From Actinomycetota bacterium (GTDB lineage Bacteria > Actinomycetota > Rubrobacteria > Rubrobacterales > Rubrobacteraceae): a DNA stretch of 19,805 nt. The notes under the pieces were generated by a model. That model saw nothing but the letters and a program-made list of their open reading frames with translations, made no database searches and was not told where the DNA came from. Shown one piece after another: positions 1-6,038 of this stretch (its first letter is position 1; each line of letters begins with the position of its first letter). The stretch is taken from the NCBI GenBank assembly GCA_020200675.1, contig JAIVIG010000294.1, positions 1 through 19,805 of the forward strand, given 5' to 3'. The position numbers were made by a program, and so were the translations under genes.

Positions 1-32
1 CTTCTGTAGGCACGTCCACGTTCTTTTAGGGC

Positions 33-75
33 GACTTTTTACGGGTCGCCTCGTGCGAGCGACACGGTAAAAGTC
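33..75. repeat. Long imperfect hairpin near left edge
   Basis: An inverted repeat with three nested arms: GACTTTT at 33-39 pairs with AAAAGTC at 69-75, GTCG at 45-48 pairs with CGAC at 60-63, and CTCG at 50-53 pairs with CGAG at 56-59 around a 2-nt loop. The A/T-rich outer arms around a GC-rich core resemble a bidirectional intrinsic terminator, but no clean T-run follows it on either strand. It may instead be a structured mobile-element end. The gene it would serve lies outside the window. Confidence 0.45.
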
Positions 76-144
76 CTCAGAGAGTTTGTGGAACGGCTAA
101 CCGACGTTGTTTGCAATGCCGCGTAAATGGCTAAAGTCGAGCTA

Positions 145-289
145 AGAGACTGTCTGAAAAGTCACTCGGTAGCGTCTGGAGCGTGAGTTTTGGTGGTGCA
201 ACGCGGTAAGGGCGGAACCTCTCTTTGGCTCATAGTGTCAGATCGAAGGCCATAGGATTGATGCTATCAAGAGTTTCAGACAGTTTCTC
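145..289. repeat. MITE-like element with IS5-type inverted ends
   Basis: The left end at 145-161 reads AGAGACTGTCTGAAAAG. The right end contains TTTCAGACAGTTTCT at 274-288, which matches the reverse complement of the left end at 14 of 15 positions. The interior of about 110 bp has no gene. The left end also matches perfectly, inverted, the outer end of the neighbouring IS5 element at 2209-2225. I infer a small non-autonomous relative mobilised by that transposase, or a decayed IS end. No target duplication was found for this unit alone. Confidence 0.4.
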
Positions 290-336
290 GAAAGTTGGAG
301 TTCGCCGAAGTTCGCGCAGGAGTCTGGAACAGAGGG

Positions 337-1161
337 CTAGGCGGGATGTTCCCCTCTCATGAACGCCTCCAGGTCCCGGACGACCCACTCCGGCCGCACC
401 CAGTGCGCCAAATGGCCGGTCTCTGGGTATACCTTCAACGTGGCATCGGGGATCGCCACCGCGCGCCATTCTTGTTCGTCACGCGGTAAGAGGGCGTCCT
501 GCTCTCCCCACAAGATCAACGTCGGTGTGCCGATCTCACCTAGCCGCGCCGTGTCATCAACCGTGAGCACCACTCCCTCATAGTAATCGCGCCAGACGCT
601 GGCCGGGACCTTGAGGCTCTCGGAGACCGTCGTCTTGAGGAACTCCTCTGGGACCGGGTCGTGGATCGTGCCCAACACGAACTCCTGGACGAAGTCGGGC
701 GAGATGGGATCTTCCAGCGCGAGCATCTCCTGCCCTAACTCCCTGACAGCGTCGTTGTTCACCAACGTGGTTGGCGAACCGATCAGGACGAGACGGCTAA
801 CGCGGTGTGGATAGTCAAGCGCCACCCGTTGCGCGATCAGGCCGCCCGACGAGTCACCCACCAGGGTTGCTTTCTCGACCCGGACCGCGTCCATGAACGC
901 ATCAACATCGGCGGCGTAGTCGTCCGCCGTGTAGCAGCATTCGGGCTTATCTGAGTCCCCGTGCCCGCGCTGGTCGGGCGCGAAGGCGTGGTACTCAGCC
1001 GAGAGCAAGGGTAGCACTCGGCTGTAGGAGAACCACGAGTCGACGTACGCGTGTAGGAAAACGATGGCTTCACCTGTTGGGTTACCCTGTTCGGCATAGT
1101 GCACCCGCAAGCCCGTGGAGAGGCGCGTCGTGGTGAACTGCACGTCGTCCGGCTGATGCAT
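337..1161 (-). CDS. Alpha/beta-fold hydrolase
   Basis: A 274-residue hydrolase of the alpha/beta superfamily, probably cytosolic since no signal peptide is visible. The nucleophile elbow is GDSSG with Ser104. The acid is Asp222 in WGEQDALLP and the base is His250 in ETGHLAHW. PDQRGHGDSD near residues 62-71 is the usual strand-4 motif of the haloalkane dehalogenase, epoxide hydrolase and esterase branches. The oxyanion segment reads HAYVDSW instead of the common HG motif. The start at 1161 is chosen because AAGGAGGAG lies just upstream; a longer frame begins at 1224 but has no such site. An inverted repeat at 1178-1199 (GACCCG/CGGGTC) lies immediately upstream. The substrate cannot be told from sequence. 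The gene sits between IS5-type ends and may be passenger DNA. Confidence 0.88.
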   Translation of the reverse strand: MHQPDDVQFTTTRLSTGLRVHYAEQGNPTGEAIVFLHAYVDSWFSYSRVLPLLSAEYHAFAPDQRGHGDSDKPECCYTADDYAADVDAFMDAVRVEKATLVGDSSGGLIAQRVALDYPHRVSRLVLIGSPTTLVNNDAVRELGQEMLALEDPISPDFVQEFVLGTIHDPVPEEFLKTTVSESLKVPASVWRDYYEGVVLTVDDTARLGEIGTPTLILWGEQDALLPRDEQEWRAVAIPDATLKVYPETGHLAHWVRPEWVVRDLEAFMRGEHPA

Positions 1162-1279
1162 CACTCTCCTCCTTGCCGACCCGCTTTCCCCGACGGGTCC
1201 TACGCACCATGAGCATGATGCCACTCAGCAGATCCCGGCGCACTTAGCGAAGGGCTATTCACCCAAGAGCGTAGAAGTA

Positions 1280-2224
1280 GACACCGCCCGAAAACTATCG
1301 GGCATAGGCCAACCGCCTTACCATCAAACGCGTCATCGCCGCGTAGACGAACGCCTCGCCGGTCGAGCACAGCCTCTCGTAGTCCTTGCTCATCCGACGG
1401 TTGTGGCACAGCCAAGCGAACGTGCGCTCCACCACCCAACGACGCGGGAGAGCGATGAATCCTCGCGGAGGCAACAGCTTCTCCCAATCGACAGTCACAC
1501 CCTCTTTGGCCCACTGCTCGGCCCACGCTATCAACACCTCTTTGGGGGCAGGCTTGCGCGGACGTTCGACGAGTTCCACACTCCACCCTAAAGATTCCTC
1601 TACCCAACCTTTGCCTTTATCTCTGCCCCTGTAAGCGCTGTCGAGCCACAGGTGCCTGAGGCGCAAGAACCGTTCTTCGGCCCGCTCGAGCAGTGGTATG
1701 AGGCCCTCCTGGTCCAATACCTTGGCGCTGTGTACCTTAGCCTTGAGCACGAAGCCTTCGGTGTCCACCAGCAAGTGGCGCTTTCGGCCTTTGATCTTCT
1801 TGCCACCATCGTAACCCCGCTCCTCTCCACCTACCCCGGTGGTCTTGGCTGACTGAGAGTCCACTATCCCAGCGCTAGGTTCGGGATTCCGTCCGATTCG
1901 AACGCGCAGGCGTTCGCGGATCGCGCGGTTCATCCTTTCCCAGGTTCCGTCGATGCGCCAAGCTCTGAAGTAGTGAAAGACGGTTTTCCAAGGAGGGAAG
2001 TCGTGCGGCAGAAGGCGCCAAGGGCAGCCGCTCCTCAAGACGTAGAAGATCGCGTCGAGGATCTCGCGGGAGCTGTGGATTCTCGGTCGGCCGGTCGCTT
2101 TGAGGGTGGGAAGATGTGGTTCCAAGCAGGTCCATTCGGCGTCGGAGAGGTCGGTTGGGTAAGGCTTTCTCATGCATGCTAGAGTACCGAACTACCACCC
2201 AACATCTCCTTTTCAGACAGTCTC
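1280..2224 (-). mobile_element. IS5-family insertion sequence (minimal extent)
   Basis: This is the smallest span that accounts for the transposase. The right end at 2209-2225 is CTTTTCAGACAGTCTCT. A diverged partner, GACACCGCCCGAAAAC, lies at 1280-1295 and overlaps the transposase stop; it matches the right end at 11 of 16 positions, with mostly C/T differences. The resulting 945 bp is a normal IS5-family length. No target duplication is visible. A much better inverted partner, 17 of 17, lies at 145-161, so the functional element may be the 2.08-kb unit that includes the hydrolase. Confidence 0.6.
1295..2173 (-). CDS. IS5-family transposase (DDE)
   Basis: A complete 292-residue single-frame transposase that cuts and joins the element's ends. 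The N-terminal DUF4096-type helix-turn-helix region spans about residues 5-85, with YPTDLSDAEW, GRPR and CPWRLLPHDFPPW motifs. The catalytic triad is visible: Asp105 in GIVDSQSAKT, Asp178 in LWLDSAYRG and Glu249 in RRWVVERTFAWL. The frame is open throughout, with no frameshift, so the enzyme could be active. The ATG at 2173 lies about 36 bp inside the right inverted repeat, a normal position, but its Shine-Dalgarno is poor, which is common in IS elements. Confidence 0.93.
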   Translation of the reverse strand: MRKPYPTDLSDAEWTCLEPHLPTLKATGRPRIHSSREILDAIFYVLRSGCPWRLLPHDFPPWKTVFHYFRAWRIDGTWERMNRAIRERLRVRIGRNPEPSAGIVDSQSAKTTGVGGEERGYDGGKKIKGRKRHLLVDTEGFVLKAKVHSAKVLDQEGLIPLLERAEERFLRLRHLWLDSAYRGRDKGKGWVEESLGWSVELVERPRKPAPKEVLIAWAEQWAKEGVTVDWEKLLPPRGFIALPRRWVVERTFAWLCHNRRMSKDYERLCSTGEAFVYAAMTRLMVRRLAYAR

Positions 2225-2225
2225 T
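2209..2225. repeat. Terminal inverted repeat of IS5 element, perfect partner at 145-161
   Basis: CTTTTCAGACAGTCTCT is the exact reverse complement of 145-161 (17 of 17). Only two bases separate it from the first base of the IS701-type inverted repeat at 2228, so one element inserted at, or recombined into, the edge of the other. Confidence 0.8.
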
Positions 2226-2252
2226 CTGTCCTACAGCGACACTTGCGTGTTT

Positions 2253-2678
2253 CTAGCACTGTAGCGCCTCCCATATGCGCTGCCAAAGGCCTTCCTCGCA
2301 CCACTTGCGGTAGCGCCCATAGACCGTCTGCCACGGCCCGAACTCCTCTTGCGGTAGGTCCCGCCACGAGGAGCCGGTGCCGAGCACCCACAGCATCCCG
2401 GCGAGCACCGTGCGGTGGTCGCGCCTCGGCCGGCCGCTGGGCGGCTTTTGCGGCGGCAGCAACGTCCGTACCCGCTCCCATTCTTCGTCAATGAGGGGCG
2501 CGGCGGCCGGGGCCCGACGCTTCGGCGACACCGTCACAGCTGCGGGCGCCGGTGGACCGGGCGGGAGACCATAGCGAAGCTGCCTGCTGGCATGGCAACG
2601 TTTCGCTACGGCCTGGTGAGCCCTCCGCCACAGCGACCACCCCAGCCGGAACCCCCGTTCTTCCTCTGGTCCGGTCAT
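2253..2678 (-). CDS. IS701 transposase tail fused to DUF4096-like domain
   Basis: A 141-residue frame beginning at the ATG at 2678. The first 40 residues (WSLWRRAHQAVAKRCHASRQ region) look like the basic C-terminal tail typical of IS701-type transposases. The rest, from about residue 62 (LIDEEWERVRTLLPP, then GRPRRDHRT, then SSWRDLPQ), looks like the N-terminal helix-turn-helix domain of IS5 transposases. It stops just inside the terminal repeat, with no catalytic domain. The open frame extends upstream of 2678 to the A4G6 run at 2737-2746, where it would join the main transposase by a -1 shift (GLIPPTVPEVRRL bridging segment). It may be translated only as a frameshift product or be a relic. 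The ATG at 2678 lies within the continuous tail homology, so an independent start is doubtful. Confidence 0.6.
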   Translation of the reverse strand: MTGPEEERGFRLGWSLWRRAHQAVAKRCHASRQLRYGLPPGPPAPAAVTVSPKRRAPAAAPLIDEEWERVRTLLPPQKPPSGRPRRDHRTVLAGMLWVLGTGSSWRDLPQEEFGPWQTVYGRYRKWCEEGLWQRIWEALQC

Positions 2679-2719
2679 CGCTAGAACGAGGCGGCGCACC
2701 TCCGGTACGGTCGGCGGGA

Positions 2720-3901
2720 TCAGACCGGGCTCGGCGCCCCCCTTTTCCGGCTCCCGGCCTTCGAGCGCAGCACCGCCAGGTAGGCGTGGGCGAGCAGCGA
2801 GAGCGTGACGTGCCGGTACCAGGGCTCCCACTTCCTGACCTCGTACTCGTCCAGACCCGTCTCGCCCTTGGCCTGCTCGAAGCACTCCTCCACGGCCCAG
2901 CGCCTGCCCGCTACCCAGACCAACTCTTCGAGTGGTGTTCCCTCCGGGCCGTGGGCCAGATAGTACGCCAACGCGGCGGGGTCGGCGATGCTTCGACGGA
3001 CCAGCAACCACCGTCCCGGGCCGGGCGATCCCACCCCGGTCAGCGGCACGCGGGCCCAGTCGTAGAGCCGCTCTCCCTTGCTGCCCGCCCCAGCCGACGC
3101 CCTGGTCCAAGCCTCTTCCGGCAGGCCTGCCACCACCTTGCGCGCCTGCCGCTGGCGCCCCTCTTGGTGGACGCCCTGCGTCCCCGTGACGGCCAGCACG
3201 TAGGAGCAGCCGCGGTCTTCCAGCCACCCGCGCAGTCCCCGAGCTGTCCCGTAGGTCCCGTAGACCGTGTCCGCCACCACCCACCGTGCCGGGATGCAGG
3301 CCTCGAACGCCCGCTCCAGCATCCGCTTAGCCAGCTCACCCTTCGTCGCGAACCGCACCTCCTGGGGAACGTCGGCCTCCGCTCGTCGCGCGGTGTCCCC
3401 GGCCCAATCCTTGGGCAGGTACAACGCGCGGTCGACGAACGCGGCGCCCTTGCTGGAGGCGTACGCTAAGAACACCCCGACTTGGGCGTTCTCGATGCGC
3501 CCCGCCGTCCCCGTGTACTGGCGGACGACACCGACGGACTTCCCGCCCTTTTTCAGGAAGCCCGTCTCGTCCATGATGAGCACGCCACTCTCCTGGTCGC
3601 CGAGGTGCTCCACGACGTAAGCGCGCAGATCGTCCCGGACGGCTCCGACGTCCCATCGTGCCCGGTTCAGCAGCCGCTGCACACCCTGCGGCCCCGTCTC
3701 GCCCATCCGTTCGGCCATTTGCCAGCCGTTCTTGCGATCCACGCGTCCGAGGAGGCCGGCGAGGTAGCGACGAGCCCGCGCCCTGACCTCGGGCCTGCGG
3801 AAGCGGCGGGCGACGATAGCGTGCAGCTCGTCGAGGGTTTTTGCCCAACGTTTGACGGCGTCGAACTCGTTGCCTCCGGTCCGAGGTTCCTCCATGATCA
3901 T
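2720..3901 (-). CDS. IS701-family transposase (DDE_5 type), shortened in frame
   Basis: A 393-residue transposase. The catalytic residues are Asp111 in VLIMDETGFLKKGGKS, Asp211 in WVVADTVYGTYG, and Glu338 or Glu339 in WAVEECFEQAKGETGLDEYE. The start at 3901 has a GGAG six bases upstream; a second ATG lies two codons in. The open frame continues far upstream over the yihY-like gene, but that extension is antisense to no known protein and is rejected. The frame ends early, shortly after AYLAVLRSK: following the A4G6 run at 2737-2746 the family's C-terminal segment continues in the -1 frame. This is either programmed frameshifting or the loss of one G. The catalytic core is complete. Confidence 0.88.
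   Translation of the reverse strand: MIMEEPRTGGNEFDAVKRWAKTLDELHAIVARRFRRPEVRARARRYLAGLLGRVDRKNGWQMAERMGETGPQGVQRLLNRARWDVGAVRDDLRAYVVEHLGDQESGVLIMDETGFLKKGGKSVGVVRQYTGTAGRIENAQVGVFLAYASSKGAAFVDRALYLPKDWAGDTARRAEADVPQEVRFATKGELAKRMLERAFEACIPARWVVADTVYGTYGTARGLRGWLEDRGCSYVLAVTGTQGVHQEGRQRQARKVVAGLPEEAWTRASAGAGSKGERLYDWARVPLTGVGSPGPGRWLLVRRSIADPAALAYYLAHGPEGTPLEELVWVAGRRWAVEECFEQAKGETGLDEYEVRKWEPWYRHVTLSLLAHAYLAVLRSKAGSRKRGAPSPV
2737..2746 (-). other. A4G6 run at transposase frame switch
   Basis: On the coding strand the run reads AAAAGGGGGG. Upstream of it the transposase is read in one frame, and downstream the expected IS701 tail is read in the -1 frame. One extra G would restore a single frame, and a -1 ribosomal slip would give the same join. 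The heptamer does not match the best-known X XXY YYZ motif cleanly, so a simple indel is the more conservative reading. Confidence 0.5.
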
Positions 3902-3987
3902 GCGCCGCTCCTTTCCCCGTAGAAACGGCAGCATACCGCGGTTCAACAGAAGTGTCGCTGTAGGACTAAGCAGCCGTTCCCTTTCGG

Positions 3988-4953
3988 TTACGTCGACTGT
4001 TGCCCGGTGTTGAGGGTCTTTTCGCCCTCGTTTTTGCCTTCCGGGACGTGTTCTTCGATCACCTGGTTCATCTCGGCGCCCACGAGCATGATGAACGATG
4101 AGTAGTAGATGTAGAGCATGAGGATGATGATGCCCGCGAACGAGCCAAAGGTGGCGCTGTAGGAACCGAAGTTCTCGACGTAGAGCCTGAAGAGGAGCGA
4201 GAAGAGCAGCCACATCGTGACCGCCACGATCGAGCCGGGGCTCACGTACCTGAAGCGCTGCTCGACGTCCGGGGCGAAGTAGTAGACGAGGGCGAAGGCG
4301 AAGAGTACGACACAGATCAGGACCGGCCACTTCACGACGTTCCACACGAACTCGAAGACGTAGCCAAGGCCCACGACGTCGGCGATGGCGCCCCCGATCT
4401 CGGGTCCGAAGACGACGAGCACGAGCGCGGTGATGAGGAGGACGGCGACGCCCAAAGAGAGGAAGATGGAGATGCCGTACACCTTCCAAAACGGCCGGTC
4501 TTCCTCGATCTCGTACATGACGTTCATCGCCTCCATCACCGAGCGGAACGCCCCCGAGACGCCCCACAGGGCGAGGAGGAGCGAGACTATAGCCCCGGCG
4601 GTAAACGCCCCCTGAGCCCTGGTCCCGGCGATGCCCAAGAGCTGGTCTTCGAGCAAGCCGACCACGTCGTTCGGCAGCACGATTCGCGCCTGCTCGAGGA
4701 GGGAGTTCAGGAGATCCGGGGCTCCGAAGAGGCCGAGCAGGGAGAGCAGGAAGACGGCGAAGGGGAAGAGCGCGAAGAGTCCCTTGTAGGTGAGGTTGCC
4801 GGCGAACGCGGCGAGGTGGTCCTCGTTGATCTCCTTCACGGTCCGCTTGAAGAACTCCACGAGCCCAAGGCGCCTCCGCGTCATCGGGATCGGAACCTCG
4901 TTACCGGTCTGTTCGGCTTTTTCTACTATCTTCTTGCCAGGGATCTTATCCAT
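3988..4953 (-). CDS. YihY/virulence factor BrkB family membrane protein
   Basis: A 321-residue integral membrane protein of the YihY/BrkB family. The family hallmark after the first amphipathic helix is seen as AAFAGNLTYKGLFALFPF at about residues 48-65. About six hydrophobic spans follow, including the region at 55-76, ALWGVSGAFRSV near 128-140, LGVAVLLITALVLVVFG, VLICVVLFAFALVYYF, the VAVTMWLLFSLLFRLYV segment and GIIILMLYIYYSSFIMLVGAE. The C-terminus is short and charged (GKNEGEKTLNTG). The start has GGGAGGA five bases upstream. The function of the family is not well settled; members were misnamed as RNase BN and linked to serum resistance. An IS701-type element begins about 20 bp after its stop. 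It is divergent from the glycosyltransferase gene across a gap of about 95 bp. Confidence 0.93.
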   Translation of the reverse strand: MDKIPGKKIVEKAEQTGNEVPIPMTRRRLGLVEFFKRTVKEINEDHLAAFAGNLTYKGLFALFPFAVFLLSLLGLFGAPDLLNSLLEQARIVLPNDVVGLLEDQLLGIAGTRAQGAFTAGAIVSLLLALWGVSGAFRSVMEAMNVMYEIEEDRPFWKVYGISIFLSLGVAVLLITALVLVVFGPEIGGAIADVVGLGYVFEFVWNVVKWPVLICVVLFAFALVYYFAPDVEQRFRYVSPGSIVAVTMWLLFSLLFRLYVENFGSYSATFGSFAGIIILMLYIYYSSFIMLVGAEMNQVIEEHVPEGKNEGEKTLNTGQQST

Positions 4954-5048
4954 GCATCCTCCCGGAAGTTCACTTCAAAGGATCTGTTACGGTTTCGTGC
5001 TCTTGGGGAACCTAATACCGGTCGTGCTGGCTTCTCTTGGGGGACGTG

Positions 5049-5900
5049 TTGGCAGCAGTTAGCGTTCTGATCCCGACTTACGAGCGGACCGAGTCTCTGG
5101 CGATGACGCTCTCTGGAGTCGCGGCGCAGACCGTGACGGACCTCCAGGTCGTGGTGTCGAGCCAGGGCCGCTACGGGGCGGAGGACTCGCCGGTAGTGCG
5201 GGCCGTGGGGCGCGTGATCGAGGCTCGCGGCGGCTCTGTCGAGTGGCACCACCGCGAGCCGCGCGGCATCGCCGAGCAACGCCAGTTTCTCCTGGAGCGC
5301 GCGCAAGCCGAACCCATCCTCTTTCTCGACGACGACGTTTTCATGGAACCCTGGGTCGTCGAACGCCTCCTCTCCGTGCTCGAATCCGAGAGGTGCGGCT
5401 TCGTCGGCGCCTTCCCTGCCGGTCTCACCTTCCTGAACGACGTACGCCCCGGCCAACACGTCTTCGAACCCTGGGAAGGCCCCGTGCGGCCCGAGGTCGT
5501 CGAGAAAGACGGCCACGGCTGGGAGAGGTGGCATCTCCACCGCGCGGCTAACCTGTACCACGTCGCCCAGAGACTCGACCTCCCGCCCGAAGGATTCCTA
5601 CGCTACAAGGTCGCCTGGGTCGGCTCGTGCGTCCTCTACAGCCAGGAGAAGCTGCTCGAGGTCGGCGGCTTCTCGTTCTGGACCCGGCTCCCGCGCTACC
5701 ACAAGGCCGAGGACATCGTCGTCCAGAACCTCCTCATGCGGCGCTTCGGCGGCTGCGGCGTCGTGCCCTCCGGCACCTATCACTCAGAGGTCGAGACAAC
5801 CACCTTCTCCCCGGAAGGCGCCGTCGACGCGGACGCCTTCGAACTCCTCATGCCCGAGCTCGTCGAACGGTACGCGCCAGAGACGCCCAAGCCGGCGTAG
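5049..5900 (+). CDS. Family 2 glycosyltransferase
   Basis: A GT-A fold glycosyltransferase of about 283 residues that would transfer a sugar from a nucleotide-sugar donor, probably at the inner face of the membrane or in the cytosol. The N-terminal VSVLIPTYERTESL starts the nucleotide-binding fold. The metal-binding DDD motif is at about residues 94-96 (ILFLDDDVF), and HKAEDIVVQ near 219-226 supplies the ED acceptor-side motif. No transmembrane anchor is visible. The start is uncertain: TTG 5037, GTG 5046 and TTG 5049 all fit. I chose 5049 because the GGGGGA at 5039-5044 is then four bases away. It stands alone, with a gap of about 140 bp before the next operon. Acceptor and polymer are unknown. 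Confidence 0.87.
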   Translation: MAAVSVLIPTYERTESLAMTLSGVAAQTVTDLQVVVSSQGRYGAEDSPVVRAVGRVIEARGGSVEWHHREPRGIAEQRQFLLERAQAEPILFLDDDVFMEPWVVERLLSVLESERCGFVGAFPAGLTFLNDVRPGQHVFEPWEGPVRPEVVEKDGHGWERWHLHRAANLYHVAQRLDLPPEGFLRYKVAWVGSCVLYSQEKLLEVGGFSFWTRLPRYHKAEDIVVQNLLMRRFGGCGVVPSGTYHSEVETTTFSPEGAVDADAFELLMPELVERYAPETPKPA

Positions 5901-6038
5901 GACGTGGTCCGTGGGCTTTCTCTTACATTCCGGCGAAACCTCGTGAACGAAACTTCGTAAGGTAGACTGAAGACCCCGAAACCGCGTGTCGGAAAGAGGG
6001 GCACGAAAAACGATCCCGCGAGGAGGCTCGAAGAGACT

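Larger units (their letters stand above)
1..336. other. Gene-free left flank of the mobile block
   Basis: No convincing gene lies in these bases. They hold the 33-75 hairpin, a CTAA tetranucleotide at 142-145, and a roughly 145-bp segment bounded by IS5-type inverted repeats. Short open frames crossing the region have no recognisable product and no ribosome binding site I could defend. Confidence 0.6.
2228..3966 (-). mobile_element. IS701-type insertion sequence with hybrid tail
   Basis: About 1.74 kb bounded by a perfect 17-bp inverted repeat, GTCCTACAGCGACACTT at 2228-2244 and its complement at 3950-3966. Similarity fades inward after that. The element contains the transposase (2720-3901) and a second frame (2253-2678) that completes the transposase tail and adds an IS5-like domain. 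CTAA at 3966-3969 fits the 4-bp YTAR-type duplication expected for this family, but the left flank next to 2228 lacks CTAA; the nearest matching copy is at 142-145, beyond the IS5 unit. The right end lies only about 20 bp beyond the stop of the yihY-like gene. Confidence 0.8.

Noticed and set aside
230..469. 79-codon minus-strand frame ending ETLDSINPMAFDLTL
   Set aside because: It overlaps the hydrolase 3' end and the MITE-like end, and has no family resemblance or convincing start.
2253..3284. Long arginine/glycine-rich frame upstream of 2746
   Set aside because: Upstream of the A4G6 run it is an out-of-frame reading of the transposase; only the part downstream of that run matches the family tail.
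3902..4567. Upstream extension of the IS701 transposase frame, antisense-overlapping the yihY-like gene region
   Set aside because: It shares sequence with the well-supported membrane protein read in a different frame and has arginine-rich, low-complexity composition. The transposase family N-terminus and Shine-Dalgarno place the start at 3901.
5901..6038. Sigma-factor promoter ahead of the LolA-like gene
   Set aside because: Several -10-like hexamers (TAGACT, TAAGGT) occur, but none has a convincing, correctly spaced -35. A promoter must exist here but I cannot place it.
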